A stretch of 5,102 bases of DNA from an uncultured Bacteroides sp. (GTDB lineage Bacteria > Bacteroidota > Bacteroidia > Bacteroidales > Bacteroidaceae): positions 1 through 5,102 of the forward strand of contig CAKUYM010000322.1 in the NCBI GenBank assembly GCA_934716785.1, in the 5' to 3' direction. Position 1 is the stretch's first letter, and each line of letters opens with the position of its first letter. Below are positions 1 to 5,102 of this stretch, one piece after another. The notes beneath the pieces are model-generated. The model saw only the letters and a program-made list of their open reading frames with translations. It searched no databases and was not told where the DNA came from. Position numbers and translations under genes: made by a program.

Positions 1-1063
1 CATGTTTCAGGCTATACGACAGGCACGAAGCAGCATCCATCTGGAATACTTCAATTTCCGCAATGACTCCATCGCCAATGCCCTATTCGACCTACTGGCC
101 GAAAAGGTGAAAGAAGGCGTTGAAGTGCGGGCCATGTTTGATGCTTTCGGCAACTGGTCGAATAACAAACCGCTCAAAAAGAAACATCTCAAAAAAATAC
201 GTGAACGGGGTATCGAAATTGTTAAGTTCGATCCATTTACTTTCCCTTATATCAACCATGCCGCCCACCGCGACCACCGGAAAATTGCCGTTATCGACGG
301 AAAAGTGGCATATACGGGCGGAATGAATATAGCCGATTATTACATCAACGGTTTACCCAAAATCGGCACTTGGCGAGATATGCACATGCGTATCGAAGGA
401 GATGCCGTCAACGATCTGCAGGAGATTTTTCTTACGATTTGGAATAAAGAAACAAAGCAAAATATAGGTGGGGAAGTTTATTTTCCACAGCATGGGGCGC
501 AGACGGACAGTACCGACATTGTAATTGCCATCGTCGACCGTACCCCGAAAAAAAACAGCCGTATGCTAAGCCACGCATATGCTATGAGCATTTACTCGGC
601 ACAAAAGAATGTGCACATCGTCAATCCGTATTTTGTTCCGACTTCTTCCATCAAAAAAGCGCTGAACCGTTCCATCGACCGGGGAGTGGATGTGACAATT
701 ATGGTTTCTTCAGCCTCCGATATTCCGTTTACGCCGGACGCTGCACTCTATAAGCTGCATAAGCTGATGAAAAGAGGAGCTACCGTTTATATGTACAATG
801 GCGGATTCCACCATTCTAAGATTATGATGGTGGATGATTTATTCTGTACGGTCGGCACCGCCAATCTGAATAGCCGGAGTCTAAGATATGACTACGAAAC
901 AAATGCCTTCATCTTCGATAAGAAAACGACAGCCGAACTAAATGACATGTTTCAAAATGACATCGAACACTGTACTCAATTGACACCTGAATTTTGGAAA
1001 AAGCGTTCACCTTGGAAAAAGTTCGTCGGATGGTTTGCGAATTTATTCACCCCGTTTTTGTAA
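1..1063 (+). CDS. cls: Cardiolipin synthase, PLD superfamily (5'-truncated by window edge)
   Basis: Membrane enzyme that condenses two phosphatidylglycerol molecules into cardiolipin and glycerol. The visible 353 residues contain both phospholipase-D HKD motifs: H92-x-K94-x4-D99, followed by a GGMN segment, and H271-x-K273-x4-D278, followed by GTANLNSRS (G285, N288, N290). Two HKD motifs, the LEYFNF segment near residue 15 and a WRDMH segment near residue 124 are typical of bacterial Cls. Family members are usually about 480 residues with two N-terminal membrane helices. These are missing here, so the gene continues to the left of the window. The ATG at 2-4 is almost certainly an internal Met, not the start. 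The C-terminus ends in a hydrophobic/aromatic stretch (WFANLF), as is common in this family. The reading frame is intact to TAA at 1061-1063, and thyA begins 36 bases later. The Cls assignment is strong; another PLD-type phospholipid synthase is less likely. Confidence 0.93.
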   Translation, partial: MFQAIRQARSSIHLEYFNFRNDSIANALFDLLAEKVKEGVEVRAMFDAFGNWSNNKPLKKKHLKKIRERGIEIVKFDPFTFPYINHAAHRDHRKIAVIDGKVAYTGGMNIADYYINGLPKIGTWRDMHMRIEGDAVNDLQEIFLTIWNKETKQNIGGEVYFPQHGAQTDSTDIVIAIVDRTPKKNSRMLSHAYAMSIYSAQKNVHIVNPYFVPTSSIKKALNRSIDRGVDVTIMVSSASDIPFTPDAALYKLHKLMKRGATVYMYNGGFHHSKIMMVDDLFCTVGTANLNSRSLRYDYETNAFIFDKKTTAELNDMFQNDIEHCTQLTPEFWKKRSPWKKFVGWFANLFTPFL

Positions 1064-1068
1064 TTTTG
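1034..1068 (+). promoter_or_regulatory. Candidate Bacteroides-type promoter for thyA-folA
   Basis: TAATTTTG at 1061-1068 matches the Bacteroides primary-sigma -7 consensus TAnnTTTG exactly and is followed by C, as is common. A TTTG at 1034-1037 could be the -33 element, but the 23-base gap is a little longer than the usual 19-21. The predicted start of transcription is near 1073-1076, giving a leader of about 25 bases before the thyA ATG. The TAA of the -7 box is also the cls stop codon. Cotranscription from cls is not excluded. Confidence 0.45.
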
Positions 1069-1099
1069 CCCGAAGAATCTATTATGTAACTTATTCATC

Positions 1100-1894
1100 A
1101 TGAAACAATATTTGGATTTACTAAACCGCGTACTGACGGAAGGTACGAAAAAAAACGACCGTACCGGAACGGGAACAATCAGCGTTTTCGGCCATCAAAT
1201 GCGTTTTAATCTTGAGGATGGTTTTCCTTGCCTGACAACAAAGAAACTGCATCTGAAATCAATCATATACGAACTGCTTTGGTTTCTGCAAGGAGATACC
1301 AATGTTAAATATCTGCAAGAACACGGGGTACGTATATGGAATGAATGGGCTGATGAGAACGGTGACTTAGGTCACATCTATGGTTACCAGTGGCGTTCAT
1401 GGCCCGACTATAACGGTGGGTTCATCGACCAGATCAGTGAGGCGGTAGAAACAATCAAGCACAACCCGGATTCGCGCCGCATCATTGTAAGCGCATGGAA
1501 CGTGGCCGATCTGAACAATATGAATCTCCCGCCCTGCCATGCTTTCTTCCAGTTTTATATAGCAAACGGACGGCTGAGCCTGCAACTTTACCAACGCAGT
1601 GCCGACATCTTCCTCGGTGTACCTTTCAACATCGCTTCTTATGCATTGTTATTGCAAATGATGGCACAGGTAACGGGATTGAAAGCCGGAGACTTTGTGC
1701 ATACTCTCGGTGATGCACATATATACTTGAATCACTTGGAGCAAGTAAAGTTGCAACTGTCTCGCGAACCACGCCCGTTGCCGCAAATGAAGATCAACCC
1801 GAATGTAAAAAACATCTTCGATTTCAAATTTGAGGATTTCGAGTTAGTTAATTATGATCCGCATCCGCATATTGCCGGAGTAGTAGCTGTGTAA
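1100..1894 (+). CDS. thyA: Thymidylate synthase
   Basis: Cytosolic enzyme that methylates dUMP to dTMP using 5,10-methylenetetrahydrofolate as both carbon donor and reductant, releasing dihydrofolate. The product is 264 residues, the same length as E. coli ThyA, and aligns with it from MKQYL at the start to the end without gaps by eye. Active-site residues are present at the E. coli positions: R21 (NDRTGTGT), E58, W80, R126/R127 ([11 protein letters not shown]), catalytic C146 in [10 protein letters not shown]166, D169, N177, H207 and Y209. The ATG at 1100 gives the canonical N-terminus. No Shine-Dalgarno is evident, as is usual in Bacteroides. folA follows after 4 bases, so the two are surely cotranscribed and act in one cycle. 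A promoter-like box lies just upstream, over the cls stop codon. Nothing is truncated or unusual. ThyX is a different fold and is excluded. Confidence 0.98.
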   Translation: MKQYLDLLNRVLTEGTKKNDRTGTGTISVFGHQMRFNLEDGFPCLTTKKLHLKSIIYELLWFLQGDTNVKYLQEHGVRIWNEWADENGDLGHIYGYQWRSWPDYNGGFIDQISEAVETIKHNPDSRRIIVSAWNVADLNNMNLPPCHAFFQFYIANGRLSLQLYQRSADIFLGVPFNIASYALLLQMMAQVTGLKAGDFVHTLGDAHIYLNHLEQVKLQLSREPRPLPQMKINPNVKNIFDFKFEDFELVNYDPHPHIAGVVAV

Positions 1895-1898
1895 TCTT

Positions 1899-2393
1899 AT
1901 GAGCAAAATATCAATCATCGCCGCCGTAGACCGGCATATGGCAATAGGCTTTCAAAATAAACTGCTGTTTTGGCTGCCCAATGACTTGAAGCGTTTCAAA
2001 GCACTGACTACAGGAAACACGATAATAATGGGTCGCAAAACTTTCGAATCTCTTCCCAAAGGTGCATTACCCAACCGCAGAAATGTAGTACTGTCTTCAA
2101 ATCCAACTATCGAATGTCGCGGTGCCGAAGTCTTCCCTTCACTCGAAGATGCCTTACAAAGCTGCAAAGAGAATGAACATGTATACATAATCGGAGGTGC
2201 AAGCATTTATCGCCAAGCACTTCCCTTTGCGGATGAACTCTGCCTGACAGAAATAGACAACACTGCTCCGGAAGCCGACGTATATTTTCCTGAAGTTTCT
2301 CCGGAGATATGGCAAGAAAAAAGCAGAGAGTCCCATCCTGCTGATGAGAAACATCTCTGCTCTTATGCTTTTGTCGATTACGTGAGAAAGTAA
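1899..2393 (+). CDS. folA: Dihydrofolate reductase
   Basis: Cytosolic enzyme that reduces dihydrofolate to tetrahydrofolate with NADPH, regenerating the cofactor used up by the upstream thymidylate synthase; it is the target of trimethoprim. The product is 164 residues, close to the usual 160. Recognisable elements are the N-terminal strand ISIIAAVD (4-11), the M20-type loop AIGFQNKLL (15-23), substrate acid D29 (E. coli D27) in LPNDLKRFK, MGRKTFES (44-51) with R46, NRRNVVLSS (59-67), the NADPH-binding IIGGASIY (97-104), and LTEID (116-120) with T117. One oddity: at the position of the near-invariant E. coli Trp22 there is Phe24, and the next residue is Trp25, reading LLFWLPND. The start at 1899 lies 4 bases after the thyA stop. 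The 3' end faces the convergent Lrp-like gene across 29 bases, and no good terminator is visible between them. Confidence 0.97.
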   Translation: MSKISIIAAVDRHMAIGFQNKLLFWLPNDLKRFKALTTGNTIIMGRKTFESLPKGALPNRRNVVLSSNPTIECRGAEVFPSLEDALQSCKENEHVYIIGGASIYRQALPFADELCLTEIDNTAPEADVYFPEVSPEIWQEKSRESHPADEKHLCSYAFVDYVRK

Positions 2394-2422
2394 GTTTACT
2401 CTCTCTATCCACAATTATACAA

Positions 2423-2902
2423 TCACTCTTCGTCTTCTACGTCGACCATTATAGGCATTTGTCGCTTAATGGCTTCGTGGAAGGAGATTAGTGTTTCCGT
2501 ACGAGCCAATCCTAACGGCTGCAACTTTTCGTGGATGATACTTAGCAAATGATGGTTGTTCTTTGCATAAATCTTGATAAACATATCATATTTCCCGGTG
2601 GTAAAATGACATTCCACCACTTCAGGAATAGCATCCAAAGCCTTTGTTACCGAATCAAAAGATGCAGGATCTTTCAGATATATACCGATATAAGCACAAG
2701 TCTCATATCCTATTTTTTCAGGGTCAATAACATATTCCGACCCTTTAAGTATTCCCAAGTTAGTCAATTTCTGAATACGTTGGTGAATTGCAGCACCCGA
2801 AACGTTACAAGCTCTTGCCACTTCCAAAAAAGGAATACGGGCATTACCCGCAATCAGTTTCAGAATTTGCTCATCTAAAGTATCTAATTGGTGATGTCCC
2901 AT
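2423..2902 (-). CDS. Lrp/AsnC-family transcriptional regulator
   Basis: DNA-binding regulator of the feast/famine family, which usually forms dimers to octamers and responds to amino acids or related small molecules. The 159-residue product has an N-terminal winged helix-turn-helix (about 5-55), with LDEQILKLI, the helix containing FLEVARACNVS and the recognition helix AAIHQRIQKL, followed by GILKGSEYVIDPEKIGY. The C-terminal RAM/effector domain (about 67-147) contains the family's glycine-Asp turn in TTGKYDMF (101-108). The tail is acidic (DVEDEE). The chosen start is the ATG at 2902-2900, giving MGHHQLD. An upstream in-frame TTG at 2941 would add 13 residues but lies inside the predicted -7 box, so it is unlikely. 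The gene is divergent from the M64 peptidase and convergent with folA. Autoregulation is common in this family. The effector and targets are unknown; the name Lrp itself is not justified by sequence alone. Confidence 0.93.
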   Translation of the reverse strand: MGHHQLDTLDEQILKLIAGNARIPFLEVARACNVSGAAIHQRIQKLTNLGILKGSEYVIDPEKIGYETCAYIGIYLKDPASFDSVTKALDAIPEVVECHFTTGKYDMFIKIYAKNNHHLLSIIHEKLQPLGLARTETLISFHEAIKRQMPIMVDVEDEE

Positions 2903-2938
2903 TTTAAACAAATTGTTTTTATCAGTAAATCTTTTACG

Positions 2939-2946
2939 CAAAGTTA
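2939..2946 (-). promoter_or_regulatory. Candidate -7 box for the Lrp-like gene
   Basis: On the minus strand the sequence reads TAACTTTG followed by CG, an exact match to the Bacteroides -7 consensus TAnnTTTG. Transcription would begin near 2933, giving a leader of about 30 bases before the ATG at 2902. No convincing TTTG lies 19-21 bases upstream; that region is AT-rich and falls inside the dyad at 2961-2991. Confidence 0.5.
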
Positions 2947-2960
2947 GCGATTTTCCAGCA

Positions 2961-2991
2961 ATAAATACTATAATCTATTACTTTTATTTAT
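2961..2991. promoter_or_regulatory. AT-rich dyad, possible operator between divergent promoters
   Basis: ATAAATA at 2961-2967 is the exact reverse complement of TATTTAT at 2985-2991, 17 bases apart. Near the same centre is a smaller palindrome, TAAT-CT-ATTA (2971-2980). The element lies between the two outward-facing -7 boxes and covers the expected -33 area of the regulator gene. Lrp/AsnC proteins bind AT-rich imperfect dyads and often act on their own and the adjacent divergent gene, so this is a reasonable operator candidate. AT-rich DNA forms such repeats easily by chance, so confidence is low. Confidence 0.3.
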
Positions 2992-3019
2992 AGGAAGCAG
3001 GCATATCAATAATAGTTTG

Positions 3020-3027
3020 TATCTTTG
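3020..3027 (+). promoter_or_regulatory. Candidate -7 box for the M64 peptidase gene
   Basis: TATCTTTG followed by CGG matches the Bacteroides -7 consensus TAnnTTTG exactly. The predicted transcription start is near 3033, about 20 bases before the ATG at 3053. The -33 position (about 2995-3000) has no TTTG; a TTTG at 3016-3019 abuts the -7 box and is too close to serve. A weak -33 would fit a promoter that needs help from an activator, but that is inference. Confidence 0.55.
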
Positions 3028-3052
3028 CGGAAAACATAAATATACCATTTAT

Positions 3053-4330
3053 ATGAAACAAATTTGCTGTATCGTTCTATTCTGTTTCGCTTTCATTGGG
3101 GGGTATGCACAGAACTTTGCCGATTACTTTCAAGACAAGACATTGCGAGTGGATTATATCTTTACCGGGAATGCCGAACAACAAGCTATCTATCTGGATG
3201 AACTGTCGCAGCTACCTTCTTGGGCCGGACGCCGGCATCATCTGTCTAAACTGCCATTGGAGGGTAACGGTCAAATTATCGTGAAAGACCTCGCCACCCA
3301 ACAGTGTATTTATAAGACCTCTTTTTCTTCTCTATTTCAGGAATGGCTGACTACGGACGAAGCCCAAGAAACCGCAAAGGGATTCGAGAATACTTTTCTA
3401 CTTCCATATCCCAAACAACCGATTGAGGTGGAAGTAATTTTATATTCTCCGCGTAGAGAGGTATCGGCAAGTTATAAACATATTGTTCGTCCTGACGACA
3501 TTCTGATCCATAAACGTGGAGTATCGCATGTCACTCCACACCGATATATGCTCCAAAGCGGCAATGAAAAGGAATGTATAGATGTTGCCATCCTTGCCGA
3601 AGGATACACTGAAAAGGAAATGGATCTGTTCTATCAGGATGCTCAAACTGCCTGTGAAAGTCTGTTCGCACACGAACCGTTCCGTTCCATAAAGAACAAG
3701 TTTAACATTATTGCTGTTGCCAGTCCTTCTACGGACAGCGGTGTCAGCGTTCCCCGCGCAAACCAATGGAAGCAAACTGCTGTCCATTCCCATTTTGATA
3801 CATTCTATTCCGACCGTTATCTGACTACCGAACGCGTGAAATCTATCCACAACGTCTTGGCGGGTATCCCCTACGAACATATAATCATTCTTGCCAATAC
3901 CGATGTATATGGCGGTGGCGGAATCTATAACTCTTACACATTGACTACCGCCCATCACCCGATGTTCAAGCCGGTAGTAGTCCACGAATTCGGACATAGC
4001 TTTGCCGGATTGGCTGACGAATATTTCTATGAGGATGATACCATGACAGATACATATCCACTTGATATCGAACCTTGGGAACAGAATATCTCGACAAGGA
4101 CGAACTTCTCTTCCAAATGGAAGGATATGCTTCCCGCAAATATACCTGTACCAACTCCTACAACAGAGAAGGAGAAATACCCGGTGGGAGTATACGAGGG
4201 AGGTGGCTATTCCACCAAAGGGATTTATCGCCCTGCGTATAACTGCCGTATGAGAACTAACGAACACCCTGAATTTTGCCCGGTTTGTCAACGTGCCATC
4301 CGCCGCATAATTGAATTTTATATTCCCTAA
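3053..4330 (+). CDS. Exported M64-family zinc metallopeptidase (IgA-peptidase family)
   Basis: Predicted exported zinc endopeptidase of MEROPS family M64, named after the Clostridium ramosum IgA protease; structures of Bacteroides members exist. The product is 425 residues from the ATG at 3053. Residues 1-19 form a Sec signal peptide (K2, a hydrophobic core, then GGYA with likely cleavage before Q20). There is no lipobox, so it should be released to the periplasm or beyond. About 20-135 would be the all-beta M64 N-terminal domain. The catalytic domain follows, from about 175, with VAILAEGYTEKEMD. The zinc motif is H311-E312-F-G-H315, then SFAGLADEY with D322/E323 as possible third-ligand residues. 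A conserved C-terminal part holds YRPAYNC (C398), a Met at 400 that could form a Met-turn, and CPVC (C409, C412). An in-frame TTG at 3017 overlaps the -7 box and was rejected as start. The gene is divergent from the Lrp-like regulator. The natural substrate is unknown; IgA cleavage should not be assumed. Confidence 0.9.
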   Translation: MKQICCIVLFCFAFIGGYAQNFADYFQDKTLRVDYIFTGNAEQQAIYLDELSQLPSWAGRRHHLSKLPLEGNGQIIVKDLATQQCIYKTSFSSLFQEWLTTDEAQETAKGFENTFLLPYPKQPIEVEVILYSPRREVSASYKHIVRPDDILIHKRGVSHVTPHRYMLQSGNEKECIDVAILAEGYTEKEMDLFYQDAQTACESLFAHEPFRSIKNKFNIIAVASPSTDSGVSVPRANQWKQTAVHSHFDTFYSDRYLTTERVKSIHNVLAGIPYEHIIILANTDVYGGGGIYNSYTLTTAHHPMFKPVVVHEFGHSFAGLADEYFYEDDTMTDTYPLDIEPWEQNISTRTNFSSKWKDMLPANIPVPTPTTEKEKYPVGVYEGGGYSTKGIYRPAYNCRMRTNEHPEFCPVCQRAIRRIIEFYIP

Positions 4331-4401
4331 ACAGATGTAATATCATCTCCATATAAAAAATACTAAAAGGTATACGTTATTAGATTAAAGAGTCAGACTA
4401 T
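4331..4401. other. Spacer between M64 peptidase and GNAT genes
   Basis: This is 71 bases of AT-rich DNA. I see no TAnnTTTG box and no strong terminator; the only hairpin is a 5-bp stem, AGATG/CATCT, around a 6-base loop at 4334-4349, with no T-run after it. The acetyltransferase may therefore be read through from the peptidase promoter or have a promoter I cannot recognise. Confidence 0.4.
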
Positions 4402-4944
4402 ATGATCAGATTTCAACCAATCAATACATCGGACTTCCAACATTACAAATTTATGGAAGAACTGCTTATAGATGCATTTCCACCGGAAGAATACCGAGAG
4501 TTAAGCCAGCTGCGTGAATACACTGACCGCACCGGCAACTTCTATAATAATATCATCTTTGATAACGATCTGCCTATCGGTTTTATTACCTACTGGGATT
4601 TCGACAACTTCTACTATGTAGAGCACTTTGCAACCAACCCTGCCTTGCGAAATGGCGGATATGGAAAACGTACTCTCGAATATCTATGCAGCCACTTAAA
4701 ACAACCGATTGTGCTCGAAGTAGAACGCCCTGTAGAAGAAATGGCGAAACGACGTATCGGGTTCTATCAACGCCAAGGTTTCGTCCTGTGGAAGAAAGAT
4801 TACTATCAGCCGCCTTATAAGCCTGGGGACAGCTTTCTGCCTATGTACCTAATGGTATATGGCGATCTCAATCCGGATAAAGACTACGAGATGATCAAGA
4901 AGAAACTTCACACAGTCGTCTATGGAGTAAAGGAACAAAAATAA
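4402..4944 (+). CDS. GNAT-family N-acetyltransferase, substrate unknown
   Basis: Cytosolic enzyme expected to move an acetyl group from acetyl-CoA to an amine. The 180-residue product shows the GNAT core: a beta strand with YYVEHFATNP (71-80), then the acetyl-CoA pyrophosphate loop R83-N-G-G-Y-G88 followed by helix KRTLEYLCSHL (motif A), strand IVLEVE (103-108), and motif B with RIGFYQRQGFVLW (118-130), where Y122 is the likely general acid. The N-terminal helix region contains AFPPEEYRELSQL (25-37), a feature shared by a group of uncharacterised Bacteroidota acetyltransferases as I remember them. The length is normal for a single-domain GNAT. The start at 4402 is the first ATG in frame and gives the usual beta-1 strand MIRFQPI. 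No signal peptide is present. It lies 71 bases after the peptidase on the same strand, with no obvious shared pathway. Neither a resistance role nor a protein-acetylation role can be read from the sequence. Confidence 0.88.
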   Translation: MIRFQPINTSDFQHYKFMEELLIDAFPPEEYRELSQLREYTDRTGNFYNNIIFDNDLPIGFITYWDFDNFYYVEHFATNPALRNGGYGKRTLEYLCSHLKQPIVLEVERPVEEMAKRRIGFYQRQGFVLWKKDYYQPPYKPGDSFLPMYLMVYGDLNPDKDYEMIKKKLHTVVYGVKEQK

Positions 4945-5004
4945 TAAAATCAATAGATAGAATTAGTTAAGCTCGATCATACCACAGAAAGTATCCTTCG
5001 AGAA

Positions 5005-5026
5005 ATATGATAAGGAGATATGATAA
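5005..5026 (+). repeat. Short tandem direct repeat
   Basis: ATATGATAA occurs at 5005-5013 and again at 5018-5026, a 13-base period with GGAG between the copies. It lies in the non-coding 3' region between the acetyltransferase and the terminator. The repeat is short and AT-rich, so chance is possible. Confidence 0.5.
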
Positions 5027-5044
5027 ATTTTCCTGTCCCCCTAA

Positions 5045-5084
5045 AAAGAAAGGGCTTCCAATTCATTTTGGAAGCCCTTTCTTT
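5045..5084. terminator. Strong bidirectional intrinsic terminator hairpin
   Basis: A perfect 17-bp stem (left arm 5045-5061, right arm 5068-5084) surrounds the 6-base loop TTCATT. The stem has a GC-rich centre (GGGCTTCC/GGAAGCCC) and ends in an A-rich left foot and a T-rich right foot (TTTCTTT). Read on the plus strand it would end the acetyltransferase transcript about 100 bases after its stop. Read on the minus strand, the outer T-run is longer (TTTCTTTTT), so it could also serve a convergent gene beyond the right edge. Confidence 0.9.
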
Positions 5085-5102
5085 AATATATCTGACTAAT
5101 TA

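Noticed and set aside
2..4. ATG at the left edge as the true start of the PLD enzyme
   Set aside because: Starting here would remove the two membrane helices and upstream part normal for cardiolipin synthase. The residues that follow align with the interior of the first PLD domain, so the gene is cut by the window edge.
2384..2405. Possible terminator hairpin over the folA stop codon (GAGAAAGT/ACTCTCTC)
   Set aside because: The 8-bp stem has a mismatch and low GC, and no T-run follows on either strand. It is too weak to call in the convergent folA/regulator gap.
2107..2414. Two overlapping minus-strand open frames opposite folA (101 and 86 codons)
   Set aside because: Both lie almost entirely within folA, have low-complexity basic or hydrophobic translations without motifs, and overlap each other in different frames.
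3440..4291. 283-codon open frame on the minus strand opposite the M64 peptidase gene
   Set aside because: It lies wholly inside a well-supported gene on the other strand. Its translation is rich in Cys, Arg, His and Ile with no recognisable domain, and no promoter box sits before it. It is a shadow of the codon use of the peptidase.
5007..5102. Small plus-strand open frames from the ATGs at 5007 and 5020, the second preceded by AAGGAG
   Set aside because: Both would be translated straight through the perfect terminator hairpin, and their products have no recognisable features. Shine-Dalgarno sites are not a reliable start signal in Bacteroides.

Overview
The window looks like a chromosomal segment of a Bacteroidota bacterium, most likely the genus Bacteroides. 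Three things suggest this. Promoter-like boxes match the Bacteroides -7 consensus TAnnTTTG. Clear Shine-Dalgarno sites before the starts are missing. The protein types and sequences (a PLD-type cardiolipin synthase, an Lrp-like regulator starting MGHHQLD, a secreted M64 peptidase) fit what I remember of gut Bacteroides. The species cannot be fixed from the sequence alone. I see no insertion sequence, phage gene, CRISPR array, tRNA or rRNA.

Layout, left to right. (1) Bases 1-1063: the 3' part of a cardiolipin synthase gene, cut by the left window edge, with both HKD catalytic motifs present. (2) Bases 1100-2393: thyA and folA, 4 bases apart, an evident operon for thymidylate synthesis. ThyA makes dTMP and releases dihydrofolate, and DHFR recycles it to tetrahydrofolate. 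A promoter-like box for this pair overlaps the cls stop codon. (3) Bases 2423-2902, minus strand: an Lrp/AsnC-family regulator converging on folA with only 29 bases between them. (4) Bases 2903-3052: a divergent control region with a -7 box for each direction and an AT-rich dyad between them. (5) Bases 3053-4330: an exported M64-family ('IgA peptidase' family) zinc metallopeptidase. (6) Bases 4402-4944: a GNAT acetyltransferase of unknown substrate. (7) Bases 4945-5102: non-coding, with a small repeat, a weak hairpin and a strong 17-bp-stem bidirectional terminator.

Most of the window is ordinary core chromosome. The points most worth a second look are the altered active-site loop of DHFR (the usual Trp is shifted by one position), the symmetric regulator/peptidase control region, and the exported M64 peptidase itself. 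I found no convincing sign of a previously undescribed multi-gene system.
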